Source of the DNA: Notospermus geniculatus | Lineage: Eukaryota; Nemertea; Pilidiophora; Heteronemertea; Lineidae | Length of the DNA: 64,000 nt | Reading direction: 5' to 3' | Assembly (NCBI GenBank): GCA_002633025.1 | Contig: NMRB01000605.1 | Span: forward strand, 138,522 to 202,521 | Part shown: one piece after another, positions 21,528 to 31,857 of the stretch | Layout: every line of letters starts with the position of its first letter | Numbering within the stretch: the stretch's first letter is position 1 | Notes under the pieces: model-generated | Databases searched by the model: none | What the model was told of the DNA's origin: nothing | What the model saw: the letters and a program-made list of their open reading frames with translations, nothing else | Program-made: the position numbers and the translations under genes

Positions 21528-22704
21528 TGATATTGTAAGAGTTTCGAGGTGGCCTACCTTACTCTCACTGGGCCATTTGGACATATTCGGGCTGAAGATA
21601 TATCGGAGGCTCTCATGGGAGGTCTTCTCTCGACGGTTCCTGTAATTCGACTCCTCTAGTTCGTCGGTGCGGCTCACAGGTGGCGCTCGTGACCAGAACG
21701 GTCACAGCGAAGGTCTGACCCTACTACACACTTCCCCCTCTTAACGAAATAGGGGCAGTACACGGGGTAGTTCTCGTAATCGGGTAGTAATGCAATCACG
21801 TTGTCGCTGAATAGAGATGCTGGTCAGCCTCTCAGCAGCAGTAAGGGATGAGGGGCATTCCAAAACGACCCCTTTCATCATCGGCATTCATCAACGTTCC
21901 GTAGCACGTAGGCAAGAAGCCGGAAGGTCTAGGTCTTGTCTCTGAATAATCAGGAAGGTCAGGACGTCGGAAGGTCTGCTCAGACACTTCAGCGCTACGG
22001 CAAATAGGCCTACAGACTAAAACGGAGTGGCGCCGCAGAATGGCACAAGGTATGGCTGGACCCAACTACTCAATCCATCAGGTCCACACCGAGAGAGCCA
22101 ATGGCTACCGCAGTGCACCAAGGTAGGAATCACAAATAGCCGCGTGAGGAATCGAGAGCTAAGTAGGCTATTACCAAAATTATCAAATCTTGAAAACTAC
22201 ATGCATGACAGACACGGCAGGAATCTCACGCAGAGCTGCAGTGGATTTCACCACCGGCCAACTCGCCAGAACTACAGAGCATCATGCCTAGGATATAACA
22301 CAAGCTGGAGTGCCGCTCACACAGAATTGCAGTGAATTGCGCAAACCAATAGCAAAGCTGGAAGAACTGAACATAACACATAAATAGGATATGACACAAA
22401 CTAGGACCCCGCTCACACAAAACTGCAGTGGGCTCCCTCATTGCCAAAACAATTGATTCCCACACAATTCTGCAGTGAGAATCTCAGAAGTGGCTCGGTT
22501 ATGGGGACTCCGACACCGCCTTTTCCTTGGCTGTCCAGGACTGGATGAATCGTACACAGTACTTGTAGTCCTTGAAAACTACGCATGTAGTTTTTAAGAT
22601 TTGATAATTTTGGTAATGCTTGAGGCCCTTTGATTCTTTACTGGGCGACTATAGTACAGATTTGCATTGCGGGTGGGATTATCTCTGACCCTACTACAAT
22701 ATCA
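21528..22704. mobile_element. Insertion with TGATATTGTA ends inside another MITE
   Basis: The ends tgatattgta and tacaatatca interrupt sequence matching 5880-5960. It contains a further inverted pair, ttaccaaaattatcaaatc (22171) and gatttgataattttggtaa (22598). Confidence 0.5.
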
Positions 22705-22905
22705 TGACGTCGCTGCGGTCACATCGCTCGCAGCGCCGACCTGTCGGGATATAAAGTTATAGAAGCCCTCCCCCGCTATTGTACATGTAAAGTGCGAATG
22801 GTCATGGTCAACATAGCCATATACATGTATTCTAATCTCTCGCTAAACAATAAGACCGGACTTTGATTCCAGGGAGATTTGATCCCTGTCATACAGGTGT
22901 CATAT

Positions 22906-23311
22906 ACCCCGTTTACACTGCACCATGAAAACCGCGCCAATATCTGAATCGCCGGCTCTCCTTTCTGTGGAGGTACGAAATCTCCGTAATTTTCAATATG
23001 GCTGCGCCCATGATCATTCGCGGCAATGACGTATTGAGTTCAAGGCCGATAAATGAGCATGCGCATTCACTAAAGGCGAGTCATTCAAGTGGGACGAGCC
23101 CAGTAGCGTGTTTACACCGTGCAGTTTTCCAGCGGAACCGTGCTCGACCCGGGTCGAACCCACCTCCTGTTGGGGGGTTCGGCCCGGATGAAAGTAGCAC
23201 CGTGCCGAGCCCAGTTGTGCCGTGCCAACCCATTTACACTATCACCTTTTTTGCCGCGCCGTGCTCGACCCGGGTCGAGCACGGTTGAAAACACGTAGTG
23301 TAAAAGGGGCC
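22906..23311. mobile_element. Palindromic MITE with GTTTACACT ends
   Basis: The left end ccccgtttacactg is opposed by agtgtaaaaggggc. Internal gtgctcgacccgggtcgarc palindromes occur twice. Member of a wider family that begins with a tttacac or gttacac word (52081, 53099, 56432, 61552). Confidence 0.6.
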
Positions 23312-23570
23312 NGACTGTGTGGACGGCGCGCAGGGTAGAATCTCATGCATTGCGTGAGACGTGGACGTCCCGCGCGCGGGATACGCAGCGCGGTGGACTT
23401 TAATTATGGACTGTACTGTACGTTTTATCAGTTAACTATTAGTTAACGACTGTGAACGTACATGTAGCTTGACGGTCGCGAACCTCAGTTTCCGATTAAT
23501 GAAGGTCATTTTGTCAAAGTAATTCCGATAAGAACTCCATCTTGGCCTCGGTCGCAAATTTTTGCTAATA

Positions 23571-23859
23571 CCCCCGTCACATTAGAGGCAGAATGAGCAG
23601 GAATGCCGTTGGAATGACAATTCGTAGTTCATTTCTGGACATTCGCAGTGCATTCTAAAAATTCTGGATTCGGACTGCATTCCTAATGTTCCGGCCCATT
23701 CCTGTGGTCTGTCAGAATGTCTTGGACATGTTCGAAATTATCGAGGTGCATTCGAAGTATCCTTCGAAGCTCTCCCGAATCCAGCTCGAATTTTGCAAAC
23801 TTTCTCATTCCGGCTGGTTCTGCTTGATTCCTGCTGATTCGAACTAAGTGTGACGGGGG
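23571..23859. mobile_element. TA-flanked MITE with CCCCCGTCACA ends
   Basis: Inverted ends CCCCCGTCACATTAG/CTAAGTGTGACGGGGG between TA dinucleotides (23569-23570, 23860-23861). The interior is full of gattcc and cattc words in both directions. Confidence 0.65.
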
Positions 23860-24281
23860 TACGTTTCAAAATGTAGCATTAGGCCTATTCGTATGCAGCT
23901 GCACCCATCTGTGCAAGGGCGCGAGGTCGATGAATATAGCTCGGTCAGTCTATGTTTTCCACCTCGTCCCGAAATAGTCCACCGATGGTGATAAGTACAT
24001 CATTACATTTTGCTGGGGGCCCCTTTTTTCTGCTAGTTGAGTTTGCTTCAGATTTATATTTTCAGTCCTCAGCAACTTATATACGTCCAAACCACAGTCG
24101 TACATGTACGATGAATATTCATAACATAATTATTGATGCATCAGAAAATATTTTACAACAGGCCTCGACCTGCAAAGTACTTTTCAAAGAAGGGAACACG
24201 ATAGTCGTCGATGAGTGTTGAGTTTCTTTGACTTGCCTTTAACATTTTTTAACATTCACTATTCGTAGAAGATACACTTGA

Positions 24282-24536
24282 ATGGAACAACAAGAAGGAT
24301 ACGTTTTTTACCATTTAATCAGCAACAAGGCTCTGATCAGTCCTGATCTTGGGTCGGTGTCCTCTCCATCGTCTTTGTACTGCAGTGTCCTATGCATCAT
24401 ATGGCAGGGCTGCACCACTCTTAATATCCAGCCAATTGGACTAAACGTTTTGTGTCAACTTAACAGGAAACAAGGGATATGTCTTGGGCAGGAGGAAGCA
24501 AGACGTTCAATGGGAAGTCGGATGTTTCAGATTCGG
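24282..24536 (+). CDS. Module 3, shared first exon (85 codons)
   Basis: First exon of module 3: TGA then ATG, 85 codons, phase-0 donor CGG|GTAGGTTAAT. It keeps VFYHLISNKALISPDLGSV and SSLYCSVLCIIWQGCTTLN. It resembles module 4 more than modules 1-2, sharing PDLGSVSSPSS, NRKQGICL and the final MFQ. The immediate 5' flank (tacacttga before the ATG) is shared with module 4 and differs from modules 1-2, so the array contains two subgroups. Upstream lies a transposon-rich stretch with no other exon that I can recognise. Confidence 0.8.
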
Positions 24537-25890
24537 GTAGGTTAATTAAAAAATGGTTTTCATTGGCTGAAAAAGCAATCAAGAGGGCAGCCATGCTGAT
24601 GTTGCATCGTGATTTGACTTGATGATATTCAACGGTTTTGGTTTGACAGATTCTGATTCAGGGGCTCCTCAGTCAGCGTCGGCCGGGTCGGGTACTCCGA
24701 TCTTTGGATGACCCTTTGCTTCTGTCCACTCCACGTGGGGCATACGGTGACCGGGTAATTCTACGTCAGGGCATGCAGGCTGTGGAACTGCCTGTCATTC
24801 TCATTGCGCTGCCTCGCTGGGACCTAGACCGATCAGTTGAAAAATCATCTTAAGAGCTAAAATTCTTATACTAGTGTCCCACTGGCAACTTTTTCCCACG
24901 ACAAGGGGCGAATCTGAAGTCTGCGACATTCCCTCGACAAGCTGCGATATCTAGCATTAACGTGTTTTGCATAGGATCATGGAGCCAGAGAATCACTGCG
25001 AACATAGACGACAGTCTGCGAAGAGCTACGATTTTTTCATTCGTCCATTGTCGCAGGCCAAAATTCGCCAGTGGGACACTAGTTACCGGTACTTCTCTTC
25101 ATGGACTTTTTTGCCTCATATTCATTATGTTCATTGTATTTTGTAGAATGTTTTGGGCCACACTTTTCTTATTCTTGTTTCACGAACCCGCCGAATTGGG
25201 AATGCCTCAAATTTGGAAAAAGTTTTTTTTTACAATTTCTCGCGCCCGCCGATTCCTTTTATCCAAAAACTGAAGAAAAAAGTTTTTTTTCTTGATTTTT
25301 TCCCCGAAGGCCACCCAGAACATCGGGGCCAGAAAGTTCCTTTTCGCAAAACGTACACCTAACCGACGCACCGTAATCTCACACAATAACGCCAACCCTC
25401 ACTTGCACTTTTGTGCGTTATGCATTGAGTACGTTGCTCAAGACTGCTGCTCAAATATCATGGTCATTTTTAAATAAAAATTCGTTTTTTCATTTTTTTT
25501 CTGTCCTCCGATTGAAGCATTGCCATTGAGATTGTTGAGAAAATGTGAAAAGCTACCAAAACAAAATGTATTTTTTTTAAATTTTTTTTGAGAAACAAGG
25601 AATAAAAAAAAGTCTGGCTTTAAATGTCTAACTTGTGGTTTATTTGTTCAGTGCTTATAAAAAGTATGTCATAGCACTTTAATGTAAGAAATTATCATTA
25701 GTATTCCATTATTATTACTATTTATTATTATTTTTATCACTTATTATTATTTTCATTATAATTATTAACAAACTATTAAAATGACGACCAACAAACACCA
25801 TCTGTTGCGTAGAGTATGTTATTACAGCTTCTCCTCTGCACATCGAACCTTGACTTCACAATTCACATTAGAAAACATTCATGTTCATAG
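24537..25890 (+). other. Intron, exon 1 to A3 (module 3)
   Basis: Phase-0 intron bounded by GTAGGT and GTTCATAG. Contains a MITE (24873-25083, ends CTAGTGTCCCACTGGC), T-rich repeats (25200-25320) and an AT-rich 3' portion. Confidence 0.6.
24873..25083. mobile_element. MITE with CTAGTGTCCCACTGGC ends
   Basis: Opposed ctagtgtcccactggc and gccagtgggacactag enclose about 180 bases of non-coding sequence within the module 3 intron. Confidence 0.65.
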
Positions 25891-26856
25891 CCAAGAATTT
25901 TGAGGATGAACGCAACATATAAAGCTCGCATCGTACCGCCAATACCGTATCAAAAATACACCTATCTTCATGCATTTGGTGACGGGAAATATTCCATTCT
26001 TGCTGTGTCACAGGAAAATTTTCTGGTGTTTGAGTTCAACAAAACAAAACTTGAGTATGTCTTAACGCGCAATATATGGTTTCCCCACGTGCAGTATTTT
26101 TACAAGATTTTGCACAGCTACCAAAATTTTGTTTTTTTGTCCTCAACCTCAAAACCAAATATTTTAGTCTTTGACCTCAGCAAGGAGAAATTTGGTTCCT
26201 TATACATTAGCGGTCGGGAAAAATCGTACATCAAAAACTTCCTGGGGAAAAGCTTTGGGTATTTTCTCAGGAAACGTGAGCTTCGATTAAGTATTTGGAG
26301 GAAGCATGCATTGGTGAAACTCATTTGGCGGAAATATCATCGACAGAAAATGGTGTCGGTCACCTATATGTATGACGTCGCAGACCGATTCGGACAACTG
26401 TGTTTACAGAACGGTGTGCGGTTGTCTCTTCGATACTGCAGAGAGGCCACGATGATTTCAACGTTCTTACTATGTTTTGTGAACCTTACGATAAGGCTTT
26501 TTCAAAGAAAGGCACCTCGAGTTTATTTCAAACGTTTTGTTGCGAAACACCACGTAAAACTACATGTGCTAATGAAAGGTCATCCGGGTTCGCCTATCAG
26601 ATATGCATCCTCAAACGATTACTTAGAGGGCCGATTATTAGGCTTTGATTTTAATCCGATAATCGGAAGCAATAGACTGTATTATGGGGACACGGGGAGA
26701 TTCCTTACGCAGTCTATTGTAGCGATACACCAATTACATAGCTACGATGATTTTGGATATGACGCAGCCGGCACCGTGTATGAAATAATTCGAAAGTTAG
26801 CAAGTGGGGTTGTCGTGCTGAACGAAGTGTATATTTATTCAGCAAGCGCATCTTAG
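25891..26856 (+). CDS. Module 3, terminal exon A3
   Basis: A-type exon of 321 codons plus stop, opening after the acceptor CATGTTCATAG with CCA AGA ATT TTG AGG ATG, phase 0. It is more diverged than A1 or A2. It keeps PPIP, SKPNILVFDL, KNFLGKSFG, a MYDVADRFGQLCLQNG segment, YYGDTGRFL, DDFGYDAAGTVYEI and VYIYS. The region between YISG and VADRFG is unusually basic (many Arg and Lys). It lies only 22 bases upstream of a long foldback transposon that fills most of the A3-B3 gap. With exon 1 the protein would have about 406 residues. The function is unknown. Confidence 0.85.
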   Translation, partial: PRILRMNATYKARIVPPIPYQKYTYLHAFGDGKYSILAVSQENFLVFEFNKTKLEYVLTRNIWFPHVQYFYKILHSYQNFVFLSSTSKPNILVFDLSKEKFGSLYISGREKSYIKNFLGKSFGYFLRKRELRLSIWRKHALVKLIWRKYHRQKMVSVTYMYDVADRFGQLCLQNGVRLSLRYCREATMISTFLLCFVNLTIRLFQRKAPRVYFKRFVAKHHVKLHVLMKGHPGSPIRYASSNDYLEGRLLGFDFNPIIGSNRLYYGDTGRFLTQSIVAIHQLHSYDDFGYDAAGTVYEIIRKLASGVVVLNEVYIYSASAS

Positions 26857-26878
26857 CAATACAGTTACATGTACTTGA

Positions 26879-27730
26879 GCCGAATGGGTGAATGTCGTCC
26901 TGGTATGGGTTTGATTTGATTTGATTTGATTTTTCCGTCAGGGCCGACGCTATAGCATTATTGGCCCTGGTAAGTACGGAGGAGGCCATCACTCATGTTC
27001 CTCACTTGGATGGGGTCTTTTGCTTGCCCTTGCAAAGACACAAACTTACTGTCCCATGCGACGGACGTGAAGAGCCAGGAATGAAATCCCATATGGCCCG
27101 GGCTGGATTCGAAGCCGGGCCTGCCGCTTGCTAAGCGGACGTGATAACCACTAGGCCAGGCTCGTCCTGCGTGACCCTAAATGTCACCTAGTACAAAACT
27201 GGGTGACCCTAAACATCACCCAGAACAAGACCGAGTGACGTTTAGGCGTCACCCATTTGCAAGTCGTGCCATTTTAAAACCTGCGTCTGAGGTTGGCGAT
27301 CGATAGTGCAACCTCTCTCAGCTAGCGCTCGCAAAATCATGGAAATGAACAAACGTGACTTTGACGCTTTTGCATCATAAAATCCGAGAAATACATGAGT
27401 TTGATACAGCAATAAGCATCTTCATCGTCTGATGAGGAACACCAAGGACGCAAAGTGTAAAGTCGGTGTGGGTCGGACTTAGAGGATTGGGAACTTTTGG
27501 CGAAATCTTTGTCTGGCATTGAGCTTGTCAATGATGGAGATGTCAGAATTCGTTTTCAGCTACACGAACAGCGTACCTCGGAGGCAGATTTTAAAATGGC
27601 ACGACTTTCAAACTGGGTGACGTTTAGAGTCTAAACGTCACCCAGCCTTGTTCTGGGTGACGTTTAGGGTTTCCCAGTTTTGTCCTGGGTGACATTGAGG
27701 GTCACCCAGGACGACATTCACCCATTCGGC
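26879..27730. mobile_element. Foldback DNA element split by a SINE
   Basis: Inverted ends GCCGAATGGGTGAATGTCG, followed in each arm by repeated gggtgacgtttaggg-type motifs and a shared cgtgccattttaaaa segment. A SINE (26903-27161) interrupts the left arm. Without the SINE the element is about 585 bp and fills most of the A3-B3 gap. Confidence 0.8.
26903..27161 (-). mobile_element. tRNA-derived SINE, full copy with ATCAA tail
   Basis: On the minus strand: tRNA-like head with A box GGCCTAGTGGTTATCAC, a seven-base anticodon-like loop TTAGCAA, and a B-box-like CGGCTTCGAATCC; then a body ending in (ATCAA)n. Flanked by tcgtcctg at 26895-26902 and 27162-27169. Another copy is at 35651-35906. Confidence 0.85.
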
Positions 27731-27928
27731 GTTACCTGAGATGGCATGAAGTGCTCGGTAGTCTAGGAAATACTGCTTAGTATACAAAAACACATGTACA
27801 GTATAGAAAGGTTGACTGTAGTAAGTACTAATCTATTCAGGTGTCATGCCGTTTTGGCAAAAAACTTAGTTTATCATGCGTATGATACCACGTGTTTTTG
27901 GCAACATGGTACCATTTTGTTTCATCAG

Positions 27929-28930
27929 AAACTGAAAAGCACGTTGTTATACAAACGAACTGCCAGGGCTTCACTTAAACCGCCCTTTAAGTTTCGTACT
28001 ACACGTGATTTCTGGTGGTATGACACGCATTCAGGATATTTGCTAATAAGTACGAACGGCGGTTTATCCGCGAACACTGTCAGAGTCTACAATCTTGAAA
28101 ATAACTCTTTGAAACTTTTACATTCGGTGAAATACACATCTTCATATTTTATAATAAGAGAACAGGGTTTATATTATAGAAGGTTTTTAGTTTTAATCAC
28201 TTATCGGCGAATTGGAAAAGTAGCATTTCAACTACTAGATATTATTAATCAGTCAGTCACGTTTACGATGAAGGTACCGAAATTTGACCGATGTTCTCGG
28301 TCACCATCATTTTGGGCCCCAGTACTTCATAAAGACAAAGTCATGTTTACGTGTATGTTTAATTATCCAAGAAGTGGAACAGCAACTGTGCACACGATGT
28401 CATTCATTAATGAAAGTAAATCAGTCGTGTTGTTAAATGAAGTGGGTCTCAAACTCCCACATCCATGTGGAGTCTTTTTGCATCGAGCGATCACTGCTGA
28501 AAATGATGTTATCCTTGACTGTGATCATGAAAAACCCGGTGTTTTTCTTTTTCGATCGGAAAATGGGTATGTCGGTCAGATAGTTAAATCTATAACAACA
28601 TCATATGTTCATGGGCGCCTTCGTGGTTTATTATGGAGTCGGCAGCACCAACGTTTGTTTAAGTATCGTTCGCGAAATTCGGCTCATCAGTTCAACTTGT
28701 TATTATGGGGTTACGATGTGAAATGTGAAGCAATACGACCGTTGTTCGTGACTAGTTCTTTAAAACCTATGATGATTTTATGTACCTTTAAGGGAGAATG
28801 GTTCATAAATTCCGCCATTTTCTTTCCAAAATTTGCTCCGGATGGTAAAATAATGTTCCTGTACGCTTACAAGTCAAAATACAACAGAATCGGTGGTTTC
28901 AAGTGTGTAGACATTTACTCTCCACGATAA
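27929..28930 (+). CDS. Module 3, terminal exon B3
   Basis: B-type exon of 333 codons plus stop, opening after TTTTGTTTCATCAG in phase 0 with KLKSTLLYKR. Here the position that is ATG in B1 and B2 is ACG, so that methionine cannot be the start; this supports splicing from an upstream exon. The reading frame happens to stay open for another 45 codons upstream (to an ATG near 27794), but that part has no counterpart in the other B copies and is treated as intron. It keeps PPFKF, WWYDTHSGYLLI, SVTFTMKVPKFDRC, LHKDKVMFTC, GYVGQIV and VDIYS. A3 stop to B3 exon is 1072 bases, of which about 850 are transposon. Confidence 0.83.
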   Translation, partial: KLKSTLLYKRTARASLKPPFKFRTTRDFWWYDTHSGYLLISTNGGLSANTVRVYNLENNSLKLLHSVKYTSSYFIIREQGLYYRRFLVLITYRRIGKVAFQLLDIINQSVTFTMKVPKFDRCSRSPSFWAPVLHKDKVMFTCMFNYPRSGTATVHTMSFINESKSVVLLNEVGLKLPHPCGVFLHRAITAENDVILDCDHEKPGVFLFRSENGYVGQIVKSITTSYVHGRLRGLLWSRQHQRLFKYRSRNSAHQFNLLLWGYDVKCEAIRPLFVTSSLKPMMILCTFKGEWFINSAIFFPKFAPDGKIMFLYAYKSKYNRIGGFKCVDIYSPR

Positions 28931-29484
28931 CGTTCATAATTATTCGCTGCGGCAGTCGGATTACGGAATTACTGGTTCCATGGACACCCTCGGCCAATGT
29001 ACAGTCAGTGACGTAACCTAATCTATTCCTGATATCATGAATATGTCAAAAATTACCGGATTTATTTTATTACAAGGTTTATTAATCTAGAACTTTATAG
29101 CTGTATTTCGGGGAACAAGACCATATTTGGTCATTATTATTTCAGGTTACAAAAATCAATTTTACATTCTCAGTCGAATTTTACACTAAAAAAACGTTTA
29201 TTAGAATTATCCATTGGCTTTAAAAACAAACACGTTGGCTGTAATGCCACTCGGAGCTTTATTTATCGATTTGAATATTCTACACTTGAGAAAAATGATT
29301 TTTTACATTTTTATTAATTGTCAATGAATATGCATCAAAAGGCTCTGATGCCTGACAGACAGATACAACTGCTTGGGTTTGGCCTTCAGATGAAGGCCCT
29401 ATTCCTTGACAACCAAACAGTTTTCACTCACGGTTACGGCGTTTTGAGGAGTTTCGTGTCAATTGTTGTCATCGTCTCTATAAA
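28931..29484. other. B3 3' flank
   Basis: No gene. Resembles the B1/B2 flank at lower similarity (gcggcagtcggattacgg near 28949; aatatgcatcaaaag near 29327). Confidence 0.55.
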
Positions 29485-29951
29485 CGCCGAAATCGGACGT
29501 TTTCCATGCAGGTTTGATTCACTAATTAGGACGTCGAAATCGGAAGTTTTCCATGCAGGTTTGATTCACTAATTAGGACGTCGAAATCGGAAGTTTTCCA
29601 TGCAGGTTTGATTCACTAATTAGGACGTCGAAATCGGAAGTTTTCCATGCAGGTTTGATTCACTACCATAATAATTAGGACGTCGAAATCGGAAGTTTTC
29701 CATGCAGGTTTGATTCACGATCATAATAATTAGGACGTCGAAATCGGAAGTTTTCCATGCAGGTTTGATTCACGATCATAATAATTAGGACGTCGAAATC
29801 GGAAGTTTTCCATGTAGGTTTGATTCACTACCATAATAATTAGGACGTCGAAATCGGAAGTTTTACATGCAGGTTTGATTCACGATCATAATAATTAGGA
29901 CGTCGAAATCGCTAGTTTTCCATGCAGGTTTGATTCACTGTCATAATAATT
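29485..29951 (+). repeat. Nine-copy minisatellite, 46- then 54-bp units
   Basis: Units share gaaatcggaagttttccatg and aggtttgattcac. The first three are about 46 bp; the later six gain a cataataatt segment to reach 54 bp. Its first unit lies where the B3 flank aligns with the gacatcggcagtcttccagg region behind B2, so it seems to have grown from module-flank sequence. Confidence 0.9.
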
Positions 29952-30136
29952 AAGATGTGCGCTTGCGTATGAATTTGGAATTTGTCTGTAGGCTCTACTA
30001 TGGGCGGTTAAAACCGCAAATAAAGACGCTACAAAAATCTTGTTATTCATGATCTATCGTCGTTGGGATGATCTGTAGTCTAGCTAAGAAAGACGTTGAG
30101 TGGCGCTGCAGTCGTAAAGACCTTCCGGATACAATA

Positions 30137-31004
30137 GGGAGGTTAAGAAATCAAGCGATAAACGTTAACGTTAACGACGACGTTATTTTTGTACCGAAAA
30201 TGCAATATAAAATCTGGTTAAAGTGATCCTAAACCGCCGAGCAAAAGTTGGCACCCGATCATTTTCACCGCCCACGAAAATGGAACTTCCGATTTCCGCT
30301 CCTGGCTACTGAGCATGCGCAGTACGCTACCTTCCCTGAGTTTGTCAATCGTGCAAACCGCACAGCAGACAGGATGCCGAAGCGAGAAGAAAAAGAAGGG
30401 AAAGGGCGACCTTAAAAGGTAGCAAATGCCGACCAGCAGCTGTGGATTGTCCACAAACATGATCGAAGTGGCTCATAATAAAGAAAGAACTCCGTTTTAA
30501 GACGATGAGGAGGTTGTTTGTATGTATGGCATCATTAACATATAGCCGGACTGCGGATCTCGCCGCCGTGCCGGTGTAACTACAGCGAATTCTGGGGCTC
30601 CTTCCGAGAAAAGACCAACTTGCCTGGCATACCGGCTGACATCGTCATCAATGATGTCACTCGTGTCGGATTGAACACTTTTCATGCTCTTATGCGTGAA
30701 TGTATCCTCTAAAACTCCCCTGAATCGAGGAGAAATCTCGACTCGGCGAACTGGTGGCATCCATGTTGTTTTGACAATCAGCTGTCACTCATTCAGAACT
30801 TGCCCAATCAGTGATCGCGTAGTAAATTCCATAGTAATCACGTGACGTGATGATTGACAGGCGCTCATTCATACTGGCGTAGCGCGGGAAAATGAAAACG
30901 AGGCTGTCTCGCTCGCCCCGGCGGTTTAGGATCACTTTAATGTGTAGTGTGAAAAAAAACGTTGTCGTAAAGTTTACGTTTATCATTTGATTTCTAAACC
31001 TCCC
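30137..31004. mobile_element. TA-flanked MITE carrying a TTAA-flanked element
   Basis: Ends GGGAGGTT...AACCTCCC between TA dinucleotides. Outer arms match the uninterrupted copies at 39307-39455 and 58265-58422. The inner element is 30222-30936. Confidence 0.8.
30222..30936. mobile_element. 715-bp TTAA-flanked element (Kolobok-like)
   Basis: 18-bp inverted ends AGTGATCCTAAACCGCCG with TTAA at 30218-30221 and 30937-30940. The uninterrupted host sequence at 39390-39400 confirms the boundaries. No transposase frame was seen. Confidence 0.85.
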
Positions 31005-31147
31005 TAATGATGATACAAAGACGTTACAACTTTTAAACGTCTGAAATTTTTGATCTGATGCGACTGCAGCGCCGCCTTAGTCTTCCTATGATACGACTAG
31101 TGATCACTCCACGGACTGCAGCCCTAAACAAACCAAGGTACACTTGA

Positions 31148-31402
31148 ATGGAAAAACAAGACCAATGGGTTTTTCAACAATTGATCAGCAACAAGGCCCT
31201 AATCAATCCTGATCTTGGGTCTGTGTCCTCTCCATCGTCTTTGTACTGCAGTGTCATGTGCATCGTATGGCAAGGTTGTACTACTTTTAATATCTTGCAA
31301 ATGGGACTTAACTTCGTGTGCCAAATTAACAGGAAACAAGGGATATGTCTTAAGCAGGAGGAAGCAAGGTTTTCAATGGGTAGTCGGATGTTTCAGACTG
31401 TG
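31148..31402 (+). CDS. Module 4, shared first exon (85 codons)
   Basis: First exon of module 4: TGA then ATG, phase-0 donor GTG|GTAGGTATTT. It keeps VFQQLISNKALINPDLGSV and SSLYCSVMCIVWQGCTTFN, the block that I tentatively compare with an F-box. Only 455 bases separate it from exon A4, making this the most compact module (3.3 kb from ATG to the B4 stop) and the best one for testing the splicing model. The 5' neighbour is a nested pair of MITEs ending near 31006. Confidence 0.8.
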
Positions 31403-31857
31403 GTAGGTATTTGAAAATGGAGCAATAAAAATCATTCATTTCTGCGGCTGATGAAGAAAACAATGAACAATACTCTCGTGGTGATTTATATCTTAACTTA
31501 TATCATAAAGGAATCAACCATAAAGGTTCAACTGACAAATTTAGCATTTTATAAATGTGGACAATATCCCTTTAAAACCCAACAGATTTGCATTCTGACG
31601 TTTCCATGTGCTAGGCAAGACCCTTCTGCACATTCACTGCAAATTTTGTTGAATTCCGACTAGTTGATCTTATGATACAAAAGGTCTGAATTAATGAGAA
31701 CCCCACGAACGATGTGTGTTCTTCAGGGTCATCGGTGTACATTTGAATAGGCTGACGTACATTTGTACATGGNTATGCCACTGTAGCTTTGCCCTGACAT
31801 GCAGACAGAATTTTCACAGTCCTTGACATTACAACAAGTTAGCAAACATTTTCATAG
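31403..31857 (+). other. Intron, exon 1 to A4 (module 4)
   Basis: Shortest of the four phase-0 introns, from GTAGGT to TTTCATAG. Contains a dispersed repeat (about 31505-31735) found in the opposite orientation at 45910-46110 and partly near 58935-59000. Confidence 0.65.

Larger units (their letters stand above)
20800..24281. other. Repeat-rich interval upstream of module 3
   Basis: No exon recognised. Holds the dispersed repeat gcaagtccgccaaacagt (21040-21235, again 22770-22910), an AATGAGGAACC-family MITE split by an insertion (21245-22757), and MITEs at 22906-23311 and 23571-23859. Confidence 0.45.

Noticed and set aside
27794-27928. N-terminal extension of B3 from an upstream ATG
   Set aside because: The 45 extra codons have no counterpart in B1, B2 or B4, which have in-frame stops at the acceptor; a consensus acceptor TTTCATCAG lies at the conserved boundary.
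29485-29951. CRISPR-like regular repeats
   Set aside because: Units are contiguous with no unique spacers, and the context is eukaryotic; this is a minisatellite.
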